DNA of 64,000 nt from Vitis vinifera (Eukaryota; Streptophyta; Magnoliopsida; Vitales; Vitaceae), in contig NC_081807.1 of the NCBI RefSeq assembly GCF_030704535.1, positions 5,807,001 to 5,871,000 on the forward strand, read 5' to 3'. The first letter of the stretch is position 1, and every line of letters starts with the position of its first letter. Made by a program: the position numbers and the translations under genes. Below, piece by piece: positions 32,618 through 44,299 of the stretch. The notes under the pieces are model-generated. The model ran no database searches and was not told the DNA's origin. It saw nothing but the letters and a program-made list of their open reading frames with translations.

Positions 32618-35607
32618 GAGCTCAGTGGCTAATATTTAATGGGAGGAAGCAAATCCTTGCATTAAGACTGATTGCAAATTTGAAAATATTGCTGATATCA
32701 TTTGGAGTTTAAACCGGTCTTTGGATGAAGAAGATGTGAGCCAAATTGAAGGGACAATGGTGGGTGGGAAAAGATGCCAGACTGCAGCTAAAGAGATTGA
32801 TATGGTATTTGGGTTCTTAAAGGTGTGAGATGGGTTGGTTTGAATTCATTGAATCAAACAGGAGCAAAGCAACTTGGTAAGCTAGCATGATTAGAGTCAG
32901 CCAGTTGACCTTATTATTTTGTTTTGCCTTTCCATAACTTCCATAGTAGGCAATTAATCTTACACTGCTTTTGGCTTGGAACTAACACTTGAGTGTGTTT
33001 TAGAGTGATTTTAGGTAACGTTTTTCAAGTATTAAAAATAATAAAAACGCTTCCTAAAATCATTATCAATAAGACTCTTATAGATTTTTATTTTTTAAGT
33101 ATTATAAATTTTAAAAACACTTCTTAAAATCACATTTAAACACATTTTTAATAAAATTCAATCCAAAGATGCAATGTAAACTATTCTTTAAAGAAATACT
33201 GATGTTACATTAAAATATTTCTCATTCAAAAAGTAACCCCGATACCATTAAATTGTAAGTATAACCTCAAATTAACTAAAATATCATTTGTATTATTTTA
33301 TAAAATATGAAATGAGTATAATGCATGAACAATTTTATCAAAAGAATGTCATTTTCATCATCACCATTCTTATTCCCTATTCCGAGCTTGACTCCATCTT
33401 CATCCATGAATGAGACTTCACCCGTATGTGCTGCATGAGACTTTCTCGCTTGTCAAACGAGAAACTTCATTCAAGCAAACGAGGTGTAGAGAAAGCGAAT
33501 ATTACACGGAAGGTTTTTGAAAGGGGGCAAAAGCCTTCTTGTTTTAAAAATTGGGCAAGGATTTTCACCTTCGCCTCTACAAAAATCGGCATAAAAAGCA
33601 CCAATTGAGAGGGTGTGCATAAAGATCTACTCTTAACTTCACTCTTCACATTTAAACAATCCTACACCAAATGACAGGATGTTTAGCTATTAGCATGGAG
33701 AATTTGGCTTTCATTGCCCTTATTTGGCAACTAGGAAAATGATAGAAAGTAGAGAGAGAATGGAAGGAAAATTTAAGTTTCAAATTTGATATATGACTCC
33801 TTTCATTATTCCCAGGTACAAATTATTGTGCTTTTCGCCCTCTTTCTAACACACAGTCCCTTACATTTCCCCATTAGCAACCCAATAAAGAACTAGCAAG
33901 AATATAAGCTAAGTAATGAAATTTATGCTTAGTTTCATTATAGAATCATTAGTTTGAATCATAGAAAAATATACGATTGGAGCACAAATCACTTACCGTT
34001 GATATATCTCAACCTTACAAATGGCAGCGATGTATGCATAATTATTAGTTGTGAACTTGTATAATAACCTTTTGTCTAATGACATTAAGTAAACTGCATT
34101 CCTAAATTCATTGATACTCTTGAAGGTTTGACCAAAACCCATTATCCTCGAATTCATTGACCACCATTATATCCTGTTGATCCATTCGAAAGCTTAGTTA
34201 AGTACCCTCCTTCAAGTGAATCTAATCACTCAAACTAATAAGTGATCAGTGTTTTAATACCCATTTAAAACAAACGAACAACATTAATTCATTTTAAAAC
34301 AACCTAGGATAAATTATTAGATAAATAAAATAAAAATAAAAGAATTTTTATCGAGTCATCTTCTCCTAGTGTGCTCTTTGCATAGAAATCCACAAACCTA
34401 AAAATCTATTTCCAGTGTTTTTACCCAATATTACAACATCTTAATTCCATCTTCTACAAGGATACTTATCTTTTCTAACTTAATTTTCATAACCACAAAA
34501 AATTCATCGATAACCTTCATTTCCACGTTAGGTATTCTTATTTAGGGGTTTCAAAGGAAAAGAAAAATCATAAACACAATGTAAAAAAGAAAAAATTGAT
34601 TTTAGCTTATAAGTGCTTATTTTTTTTTATTAATATTAATTTTGATACTTTTTTCTTGATACATCCTTATTTTTCTAAACAAATAAACAAATGATGTCAG
34701 TTTTGAGCCAAATATAAGACTAATAATAATTAGATGTCAAGTTATTATATAAGATTTGAGCATTGATAAGGAATTTTTGTTTTTGTTTTGTCACTTCAAT
34801 TCATTCATTAAGAAGTACCTGATACATCTATTATACAACATCAACTTCATAATGTAGATCGAAGCAAAAGGAACGAGAATATGTTTTTAATAGTATTGAA
34901 AAACAGTTTTTAAAAAATTATCCTTTTGACATTTTGTAAAACAAAGATCTCTTTGAGAACTTAAAATGTTTTTAAAAATAAATTTTATATCCAGTGTTTC
35001 ATTTGTAATTATTTTACATATTTATATAATTATTTTTAAAAACAATTATTAAAAAAATAAGTGAAAACAACTAAAAATGTTTTTTGAAAACTAGTTGATA
35101 AATATGTTTTTTTGTTTTAGAAAAAATAAAATTATTTTTAAAAATAGTTATCAAATAGATACTTAGTTGCTAATACTCAATTTTTTTAATATTTATTTTT
35201 AAAAATTTTGTAGGAAATTGTTCTACCCGGTTAACATATGCTAATATGGAATGTGTATGCAATTATATACTTTGTTTACTATGATTCATGTCATTAAGAA
35301 ATGTTTTCTATTTTCATAATTTTAAATAGAAAATTGTTGATATATGGAAAGCAAAAAAGAATGAGAAGGTGGAAAAATATTGATTTAAGACAAATCACCG
35401 AGCCCCTTCCTTTTGATAATTCTATTGAATACAGATAATGAATATATATAGAAGATTGTACGCATGAGACCAGGAAGTTAATGGCATGAAAAAGGCCTTG
35501 ATACTTTCTCTGATATACCTTAATTTGCTGCTGCTTATTCTCTCTCTCGCTGTGTTATTTTACTGGGGCATTGGCCTGAATAAATATGAAGAATCCGCAG
35601 AATAATT
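32618..35607. other. Spacer between the two UGT genes
   Basis: No gene. It contains one MITE-like element (32993-33145), then AT-rich DNA. 34.86-35.17 kb is full of 'tttttaaaaa' inverted blocks of the kind left by old MITEs, but I could not fix their ends. Confidence 0.5.
32993..33145. mobile_element. Short MITE-like inverted-repeat element
   Basis: Left end 'gtgtgttttagagtgatttt' mirrors the right end 'aaaatcacatttaaacacat' on the opposite strand. The interior is AT-rich with 'tattaaaaataataaaaacg'-type blocks, about 150 bp, no coding. Confidence 0.55.
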
Positions 35608-35630
35608 CCGTATGGTGTATATATAAGTCC
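35608..35630 (+). promoter_or_regulatory. TATA box of the second UGT
   Basis: 'gtgtatatataagtccc' lies about 65-75 bases before the ATG at 35689, a normal distance for a plant TATA box plus a short leader. Confidence 0.6.
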
Positions 35631-35688
35631 CAAAGACTTGGCATCGTTCTTCTAGACTGTGTCTAAAGTCTTCTGCAAACAAAGCATA

Positions 35689-37137
35689 ATGGGCAACGAA
35701 ACTGATCAGCTTCACGTCCTCTTCTTTCCATTCATGGCTCTTGGCCACATGATTCCAACCATAGACATGGCAAAGCTCTTCTCCGCGCGGGGCGTCAGAG
35801 CTACCATTATCACCACCCCTCTTAATGCACCAGTCGTATCCAAAACCATGGAAAGAGGTCATTACCTGGGGGCTCAAATAGGACTCCGAGTCATCCAATT
35901 TCCATCTGTCCAGGCTGGCCTTCCACAAGGCCTCGAGAATCTTGATCAGGACGCTTCTCCGGAAATTCGTCTTAAATTCTTCCTGGCTATGTCTTTGTTT
36001 CAGCAACCCCTGGAGCAGCTTCTTCAAGAATACCGCCCGCATGGCCTTGTTGCCGACGCCTTCTTCCCTTGGGCGTTAGATGTTGCATCTAAATTCGGTA
36101 TTCCAAGGCTGGCTTTTCAAGGAACTGGCTTCTTTGCCATGTGTGCTCTTCAAAGTTTGACGGCACACAAGCCTTACAAGGGTGTGGGGTCAGACACTGA
36201 GCCCTTCCTGCTACCTGACCTTCCGGATGAAATCAAACTGACGAGGCTGCAAATTTCGAATGATTTGACATTGGGGCTCGAGAATGACTTCACCAGGTTC
36301 TTCAAGGAAGCTCGAGAATCAGAGGAGAGAAGCTATGGAACCATTGTCAACACCTTCTATGAACTTGAGCCCGCTTATGCTGAGCATTGGAGGAAGGTTT
36401 TGGGAAGGAAGGCGTGGCACATAGGCCCGGTTTCACTATGCAATAGAGACGCCCAAGATAAAACTCAGCGGGGAAAGGCAGCCTCTATTGATGAGGATGA
36501 GTGCTTGAAGTGGCTCAATTCAAAGTATCCCGACTCAGTGATATACGTATGTTTTGGGAGTGTGTCGAAGTTCCCAGCCGCCCAGTTGCTAGAGATAGCC
36601 ATGGGTCTGGAAGCATCTGGGCAACAATTCATCTGGGTTGTGAGGAAGAACAAGGATGAAGGAGATGAGGAAGAGTGGCTGCCCCAAGGGTATGAGAAGA
36701 GAATGGAAGGGAAGGGCCTGATCATAAGAGGGTGGGCACCCCAAACGCTCATTCTGGATCATGAAGCAGTGGGAGGATTTGTGACACACTGTGGCTGGAA
36801 TTCAACGCTGGAAGGCGTGTCTGCAGGGGTGCCAATGGTGACATGGCCTGTGTTCGCCGACCAATTCTACAACGAAAAGCTCTTGACTGATGTTTTGAAG
36901 ATAGGCATTGGTGTTGGCGCTCAGCGATGGGTCCCATTTGTGGGTGATTTTGTGAAACAGGATGCTATAGAGAAGGCAGTGAAGGCAGTCATGGCGGGAG
37001 AAAAGGCCGAGGAACTCAGAAGCCGGGCCAAGTCGCTTGGAGGAATGGCAAGGAGGGCTATTGAAAAAGGAGGATCATCATATACTGACATGGATGCTTT
37101 GATAGAGGAATTGAAGTTGTACCACGCTCAAATATAG
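35689..37137 (+). CDS. UGT73-type UDP-glycosyltransferase (second of pair)
   Basis: Family-1 glycosyltransferase, 482 residues, intronless, same strand as the first UGT and 3.1 kb downstream. Catalytic His20 (FPFMALGHMIP) and Asp123 (GLVADAFFPW) are present. The PSPG box is 349-392 (WAPQ to TWPVFADQ) with HCGWNS and a terminal Gln, fitting UDP-glucose use. NTFYELEPAY and GPVSLCNRDAQDK are group D motifs shared with the neighbour. The pair probably arose by tandem duplication and then diverged, especially in the N-terminal acceptor domain. The ATG at 35689 (residue 11 of the longer frame from 35659) gives the standard family N-terminus. Likely substrates are flavonoids, coumarins or triterpenes, by family knowledge only. 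Confidence 0.95.
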   Translation: MGNETDQLHVLFFPFMALGHMIPTIDMAKLFSARGVRATIITTPLNAPVVSKTMERGHYLGAQIGLRVIQFPSVQAGLPQGLENLDQDASPEIRLKFFLAMSLFQQPLEQLLQEYRPHGLVADAFFPWALDVASKFGIPRLAFQGTGFFAMCALQSLTAHKPYKGVGSDTEPFLLPDLPDEIKLTRLQISNDLTLGLENDFTRFFKEARESEERSYGTIVNTFYELEPAYAEHWRKVLGRKAWHIGPVSLCNRDAQDKTQRGKAASIDEDECLKWLNSKYPDSVIYVCFGSVSKFPAAQLLEIAMGLEASGQQFIWVVRKNKDEGDEEEWLPQGYEKRMEGKGLIIRGWAPQTLILDHEAVGGFVTHCGWNSTLEGVSAGVPMVTWPVFADQFYNEKLLTDVLKIGIGVGAQRWVPFVGDFVKQDAIEKAVKAVMAGEKAEELRSRAKSLGGMARRAIEKGGSSYTDMDALIEELKLYHAQI

Positions 37138-38489
37138 AGCTGTTTCTGATGGACCACTCAACTTCCTTTTTTTGAAGAAATGAAAAAAGTTTCGTTACTC
37201 CACATTGTATTTGCTGTTCCCAAGGCGTTTTCTTTGCGCGAGATTTGCTGGAGTTGTTGATTACATAACTATCAGTGAATTTTCGTCAGTGTTAATAAAT
37301 TAATAAACTCAATTGCTCATAGGTATAATCTTTGTTTAGAGGAATCCCCTCAACCCAAAATAAATGGTTGTCTCATTAAACAATGTTTGTCCCAATAGAT
37401 TTCAAACAAGGGAGACTTTTAGTTGGGACCCGGTCCTCAAATCAGGTATATGATGAGGGTAGCTAGCTAGCTAGATTACAAGTTTTAGATGAGATTATCT
37501 TTCACCTATGAACATGAAATTGACACTAATTCTTATGTTAGAGATAAGTTAACAATGTAAAATTGAAGTTGGTCAGATGGTTAACAAATCCTCCCTTGGC
37601 ATGCTGCTAGCTAATTCATACAAGTCTAGTAGGATTGACACTTAGTATCCTAGAACTTTGATCTAGAAGGGCCTGGAACCGCATAGGAATGATGCCCATT
37701 GAAATTAGGATTGTATGACCCAACCATGGATATTGAGCCTAGAGAGCATCTGCACACCATGTCTAAACCAACCATCCTGATCAAGGGTGGCCTGAAATGA
37801 AAGCTAAAAAGCAATGGGGAGGAACGTTCTCTGGGTGAAAGTCCTTAAAGGAAGAAGGATATACTTTGGGGTGAAAGACCCAAAACATCTTTGGAAAGAT
37901 CCATGTGTGGATTAATGGAGAGAATGAGCGCACGGCCGAAAAAAGGGAACAAAGGAATGAAGTGGTAAAAAAAGTAAAAAAAGAAATAACAAAACCAATA
38001 GTGAACCCACAAAACAAATCTACTTCAAGAACCATGCTAACAAGAAACCCTAGGCAATCCTTCTGGTTTAGCAACACCAAACTCCCATTTTCTAGAAATA
38101 ACTAGTAGGTCTAGATCAAGGTCCTTATTACTTGAAGGCATTCCTGTGATAAACCTATAGAGGAGAGGTTCCACTCATGTTGAATACATGAGCGTTTCAC
38201 ATCATAAATGTAAAGGATGTCTTTCATAGAAATACAAAACCCTTTCAGGTTATCAAACTTCAATGGATATTATGAGATTGGTGATTAGTTTTTGTCATCA
38301 CTTCCCATTTTCTTGTGGGGATGTCTTGGAGATTATGTCATACCTCCTTTATCAAATAGGTATATCAGTTTGTAGGATATCAAAAAGGATTTTGAGGGTT
38401 TAATATTTTATAGTCAAGATGATCAGAAGGCATTTGTTGGTGCAAATGTTATATTTCTGATGAAGATTATGTGATAAGTAATTGATGGA
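37138..38489. other. Gene-free spacer
   Basis: No gene. Bases 37850-37910 resemble 15460-15510 ('gaaagacccaaaaca' then 'ggaaagatccat'), a dispersed repeat of unknown class. Confidence 0.5.
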
Positions 38490-39373
38490 TTTTTTTTCTT
38501 TTGTCATATTAAAACAAAATTTATAACCTAATCCAACTATGCTAAGGTAACTTTTATTGAATCAAAATAATTTTTAATAAAAGTTACAATGGTATAACGG
38601 TCTTAGATGTTGTCTACTAGGATGATGAATGTGTTTGGCAATCAAAAGGGAAAATAGTGAGAAATGAGATGATGATGATGATGAAAAAAATGAGATAGTG
38701 AAAAATTATAGATGAAAAGTTGAGAAATTTTGATTGAAAATAAAGAGAAAAAATGGGTCAAAATTAATTAGAGAAAATTCTATAAATGAGAAAGTCCTTG
38801 GATTCTGAAATCACTAGAAATCAATTTCTATAGTAAAAAGGTTATCAAGATCAATTTTTCATCAAGTTAGATTGAAGATCTTAAAATCTCACATAAACCG
38901 ATATTTGATTTAGTTTTAAATCTAGATCCATTCAAATATCACATTAGGAATTCTAATTTCATTGATTACTTATTCATAATTATAAGCTCAATTCATTTTA
39001 AATTATCTTCCAATGATTCACGCAATGCAACTATTCAATCTCATTAAATCCACTTCTGAGAATTTAATGAATCTACCTAGTTTACATTGTAGTAATCATT
39101 CAAAACAATTTGAAGAGAAAAATCCCTAAAATTCAATTAATCAATTTATTGAATCAAATTACCTTGACAAACCAAGCTTCATTTCTCTAATTCACCATAG
39201 ATTTTCCCTTTAGATCCTTTTTTCTCCAAGAAAAATGAGATTTAACCAATCATGCTTGGATATTTGATCTCACAAGACATGTTTGGATACTAAGAAAATG
39301 AGAGAAACTGACAGAAAATAGAGATTTCTATTAAGAAAGAAAAAGTCTTTAGAAAATTTCAAAATCCAAAAGT

Positions 39374-39444
39374 GTCGTTGTAGTATAGTGGTGAGTATAC
39401 CTATCACCTGAGTGACCTAGGTTTGAACCTCAGCAACGATGCCA
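39374..39444 (+). pseudogene. tRNA-Asp pseudogene (anticodon lost)
   Basis: Starts gtcgttgtagtatagtgg, the 5' half of nuclear plant tRNA-Asp(GUC). The acceptor stem is intact (gtcgttg with caacgat, one G-T pair), followed by G and an encoded CCA, then a T6 run. Four bases are missing from the anticodon loop region (cctatcacctgag against cctgtctgtcacgcaag in the other copy), which removes the GTC anticodon. The T arm also mismatches. It cannot be a working tRNA-Asp. Confidence 0.85.
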
Positions 39445-40574
39445 TTTTTTATTTATGAATTTGTGTCGCTTATCGTATCATAACATAATTCAACTATTCT
39501 AATGTGACTTTTGCCCAATCAAAATAATTTTTAACAAAATTTATGATAGTATAGTGATTTTAAATGTCGTCTAGTAGGATGATGAATGTGTTTAACAATC
39601 AATAAGGAAAACAAGGAGAATTGAGATGATAATGATTAAATAATAATAATAATAATAATAAGATAATGAAAAATTATAGATGAAATTTGAGAAAATTTGA
39701 TTGAAAGTAAAAAAATAAAATTGGTCAAAATTAAAGAAAATTCTATTAATGAAAATGTTATGTGATTTTGAATTCACTAAAAATAAATTTCTATAGTAAA
39801 AAGGTCATCAAAATCTACATTTCATTAAGTTAGATTGAAGATGATGAATGTGTTTGGCAACCAAGAAGGAAAATGGGGAAAATTTAGATGATAACAATGA
39901 TGAAAAAAATATTGAGATTGTGAAAAATTATAGATGAAAGTTAAGAAAATTTGGTTGAAAGTAAAAAGATAAAATTTATCAAAATTAAAGAAAATTCTAT
40001 TAATGAATAAGTTCTTAGATTCTAAATTCACTAGAAATCAATTTATATGATAAAAAGGTCATCAAGATCCACTTTTCATCAACTTAGCTTGAAGATCTTA
40101 AAATCTCACTTAAATCGATATTTGATTTAGTTTTAAATCTATGATCCATTAAAATATCAAATTAGGAATTTTAATTTCATTGATTACTTATTCACAATTA
40201 AGTTTAATTCATCTTAAATCATCTTTTAATATTCACATAATGTAACTATTCAATCTCATTAAGTCAACCTTTAATAATTTAATGAATCTACTTAGTTTGT
40301 ATCATAGTAGTCATTTAAGACAATTTGAAAAGAAAAATCCTTAAAATTCAATAAATCAATCTATTGGATCAAATCACACTTCATTCTCTAATTCACAATA
40401 GATTTTGCCTCTAAATCTTCTTTCATCCATAGAAAACGAGATTTAATCAATCATGCTTAGAGATTTGATCTCATAAGGCATTTTTAGATACTAAGAAAAT
40501 GATAGAAAATGAAAGAAAATAGAGATTTCTATTAAGAAAGAAAAAATCTTTAAAAAATTCCAAAATCTAAGAGT

Positions 40575-40646
40575 GTCGTTATAGTTTAGTGGTAAGTATA
40601 CCTGTCTGTCACGCAAGTGACCTAGGTTCGATCCCCGGTTTTTGGT
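40575..40646 (+). pseudogene. tRNA-Asp(GTC) pseudogene (3' acceptor strand lost)
   Basis: Starts gtcgttatagtttagtgg. The anticodon loop ctGTCac is intact, and the B-box-like ggttcgatcc is perfect. After the T arm the expected caacgRYgcca acceptor strand is missing and the sequence runs straight into tttttgg, so the acceptor stem cannot form. Internal promoter boxes survive, so transcription by pol III is conceivable, but a functional tRNA is not. Confidence 0.85.
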
Positions 40647-41699
40647 AGATGAATTTTGTGTCGTTTATCGCATCAAAACAAAATTTATAACATAATTTAA
40701 CTATTTTAAGGTAACTTTTGCCCAATCAAAAATAACAAAAGTTACATTAGTATAACGATTTTAAGTATCGTCCACTAGAATGATGAATGTGTTTGACAAT
40801 CAAGAAGGAAAATATGGAGAATTAAGATAATGATGATAAAAAAAAATGAGGTGATGAAAAATAAGAAAATTTGATTGAAAGTAAAAAGGTAAAATTCGTC
40901 AAAATTAGAGAAAAATATATTAATGAAAAGGTTTTATGAATCTAAGTTCACAAGAAATCAGTTTCTATGGTAAAAAGGTCATTAAAATCTACTTTCCATC
41001 AAGTTAGATTGAAGATCTTAAAATGTCACTTAAATCGATATTTGATTTAACTTTAAATCTAGATCCATTAAAATTTCAAATTAGAAATTCTAATTTCATT
41101 TATTAATTATTCACAATTAAACTCAATTCGTTATAAATTATTTTATAATGACTCATACCATATAACTATTCAATCTCATTTAATCTAACTTTAAGAATTT
41201 AATGAATCTACTTAGTTTGTATCGTAGTAGTCATCAAGACAATTTGAAAAGAAAATTCCTTAAAATTCAATTAGACAATCTATTTGATCAAATTACTTTG
41301 ACAAATCAAGTGGAAAATCCTTGGATAGACAAGATCTACAACATCCATGACATTTTCTTCGGATTTGATTCAATTTGAGACCAACCAATTCACAAATACA
41401 ACAAAAAATTTATAGATTTATATTCTATAATGGTATTTGAATGTCATCTTTTCATTGTGCTTAGATCTAGAGATTTTAAGATAGTTTTACATGCACCCTA
41501 TATGATTTAAGGCTAAGGAATGAAGTATTCCAGGTTACCAACCAATCTAGGGATTAATCACTAAGGGATCATGGTGGGGTGTGTTGACATGGGTCAAGTT
41601 ATGCAGCGAGAATTTGATTGTCAATCAATTTGTTAGTAACTTTTGGATTACTTGAATATGGTCTCCTAAGTGGTCTTTTAAATTTGTTGGTTCTAAGAT

Positions 41700-44240
41700 A
41701 GGACCTGATCTTGGCTCTGACACTTGATCTCCTCTTCTATTTTACTTTTAGATCATGCGATGATAACATGAATAACTGAGGTTGCGGGGGCTTCAGTTTT
41801 TAACTCCTTTGACAGGTCTTTTCTGGTTGCAGTAAGCTGACTTGTTGTCCTTTTGGTGTACTGCTATAAATTACCTTGTCATACCAAGTTCTCTAGGTAA
41901 TGACCAAGAGCCTTGTGGTTGTTGGTTAGGTGACCATGCATATGGTGATAGTGACAATATTTTGTTTTGTCATATTGACCTATTGGATGGTTCGGGGGCG
42001 AAGGCCATCGAAATGAGGGGTGCTATTTTACTTCTTCCAGCATCTTGTACAATGATTCTGTGAACTCAATGTCATCTACACTAAGCCATTAGCGGGAAGA
42101 GTATGGAAAGTTCTAGAAATGCCTAGAGATGTCCACACATCTCTACATTATGGTGGAAGGCATGAGAGGAGTCCAATACTTTCTAGAGAATTTTAGGGAT
42201 CTCTTGTATATTCTTGTACCTAAGCTTGTACATAGAATTGTGTAGAATGTTTTAGATTATTCTTGAGTTGTAAGAAATCCTCCAAGGTTTCAAAGAGTTC
42301 CATTGGTGCCTATAAATAGGTGAAGACCTCATTTGGTCAAGACACCACCCAAAACCTCCCAAAAACCACCCAAATCACTTCCTAACCAAGCAAGTGAGTT
42401 CAAAAGCACTTGTAAAAGCTTACATTCTTTGAGAATTGTCTACTACACCTTCTAAAACTTTCAAGTCATGAGCATCTTAATCTACCAAGTTAAGTATCAG
42501 GAGTAAGGCTGATTTAGCAAGATCAAGGGCTTAGCTTGTCTAAGTGCCACACGAGCTTAGTAAAAAACTAAGTCCGTGACATCAATCCTTTCACTAAGGG
42601 AGGTCATGCATTCAGCTTGCAACCATTTCACCTCCCTCTTCTACCATTATGGGTCTTATTTCACCATGTTAGTGTATCTGTTGGCTTTAATTAATAGTTC
42701 TTCCATCATTGTCAAGCCACTTTTTGCTAGTGAACTTTGTAAGGGGATCTCGCGTTGTAGAGCTTCCTTGAAGGCAACGATGGCGGTTCCATGCTCATTA
42801 TTTTCTATTTACATCATTTCAGCGATGAATTGATGGACAGACTTTTGGAAAGGCTTTGCAAAAGCTTGCTTTGTGTTAGAGAGGTGGTCAACGTTTCTTC
42901 AAGGTCGCATGTTACATGTGTACTACTCTATAAACAGGTCGCACAATTGGGCAAAGCTTTGAATTGACTGGGACGATAGCTAATAGAACCATACTAGTAG
43001 GGCCTTGGAGGCTGGTTGAAGATACTTGATAAAGAAGCCCCTCCTTAGTTAAGAGTCGTCACCTGTCAGAAATGGTACAAGTGCTCAATGGGGTCACCAA
43101 TTCGATCATACAAAGTGAATTTCGAGGTCACATAATACGATAACAACTCCTCCTCCATAAGGTCGCAACTAAAGGGCAACTTGAGGAGGGTAACTTGAGG
43201 TCATTCCATACGTTCAATGTTTCATTTGTGGTTCGTACTTGTAGCTTCATCCTTTGAATCTCGGTTGCTAATTCTTTGTACTTTCATTTCAGTCTTGTTC
43301 CTCGCAAAGTTGGATTCTAGTGGTTTTGCCACGACTATTGTACGAGGTGGTTTGCTTGTCTTATTAGTTATTACACTATGTTCTAATGTTTGTACCGTTT
43401 GGACTGTAGGTTGGTATAACTGGTTGTGAAGTGTGGTTTACTGGGCTATTGTGTGATCCATCTGTTGTTAGTGCCCCAACTGCTAGCGTCCTAACTAATG
43501 TCGTAACTGAGATAGCTAGTTCTGAATGACTACCTTTTCTGCATCTGCTACATCCCCTTCCAACAATTCTACTGCCTGGTTCATGGCTTTTCTATTAGAA
43601 TTCCTATAGATGGTGCCAATTAAGATGCTGAGATCCTCTTTGGTAGATAATACAAGCTATTTAAAGTATAGAGGGGGTGGAGCCTATGTTACTTAAAGGA
43701 GATTTGAAGGCCTTTTATATAGGCTTCTTGCCTCATGGGTCTTGTGTCATCTAAATGCAGAAACTTTTCAAAAGTTATCAGCTTTTTACAGGGGTTTTCC
43801 TAAACTTTACCAAGGGCAAACTCATGATGTTTGTAAGAGATTAGGTATTTTAATCAGGTTAAGTGAATAGTTCTACCTTTCAACCCGAGATGGCTTTGAG
43901 GTTGGGCGGAGGGTAGCACTTTGGGATGATCCGTTTTTGTCCCTTCCAACTAAGCTCAAAACAAATTCACAAAAGAAAAGTACCATCTCCCTATATGCCC
44001 TCACATGTAAAGAGAGTGAAAGTCGGCATGAAGTCATGAACTTCGATAAGAAAACAACTCTATAGTAATTGTGATGGGCTACTTGGAAGCAAGCTATTGA
44101 ACTAGAGGAAAGAAAGGTAGAGGGTGAAAATGACGGGAAGTCCAATAACTTGTAATCCAATTTCTCTTCAAGTTCAGCAGAGCCAGACCCAGCACTAAAC
44201 CCAGATGGGCTGAGTTTTAGCCTGTGCATAGTAGCATTTT
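41700..44240 (-). mobile_element. Gypsy-type retrotransposon, 5' part, degenerate
   Basis: On the minus strand, an LTR-like stretch with a 'cctatataaaagg' TATA box (plus-strand about 43717-43729) leads to 'attggcaccatctatagg' (about 43606-43623), the usual start of plant Gypsy internal regions. A broken gag frame follows at about 43100-42600 (FIKYLQPASKALLVWF, then SIQSFAQL). A zinc-knuckle-side motif (YCHYHHMHGHLT) lies near 41930-41960. Many stops. Nothing after gag was recognised, so the element is truncated. The outer LTR limit (about 44240) is approximate. A solo LTR interrupts it at 42070-42581. Confidence 0.75.
42070..42581 (+). mobile_element. Solo LTR inserted in the Gypsy gag
   Basis: Termini are TGTCA and TGACA (inverted), length 512 bp, with a TATA box 'cctataaatagg' at 42309-42320. 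TCAA flanks both sides (42066-42069 and 42582-42585), a 4-bp target-site duplication. The gag reading frame on the minus strand is continuous across the site when the LTR and one TCAA are ignored, which supports the boundaries. Confidence 0.75.
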
Positions 44241-44299
44241 GATTGGACCCAGGTATGAACAAAAACAATTTCCAAATTGGGTTTGAGCTCATCTATCCT

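Larger units (their letters stand above)
38490..41310 (+). repeat. Tandem repeat of about 1.0-1.2 kb units carrying tRNA-Asp relics
   Basis: Landmark 'gatgatgaatgtgttt' starts at 38621 and 39579, and a variant ('tgatgaatgtgttt') near 40780. Three units: about 38490-39455, 39456-40655, 40656-41310. Each begins with a 'cataacataattcaac'-type block just after the tRNA position, runs through the landmark and an 'aatctcattaaatc' block, and (units 1 and 2) ends with a tRNA-Asp-like gene. Unit 2 has an extra internal copy of about 262 bp (landmark again at 39840). Unit 3 stops before the tRNA position. Confidence 0.9.

Noticed and set aside
39374..40646. Functional tRNA-Asp genes
   Set aside because: One lacks the anticodon, the other lacks the 3' acceptor strand.
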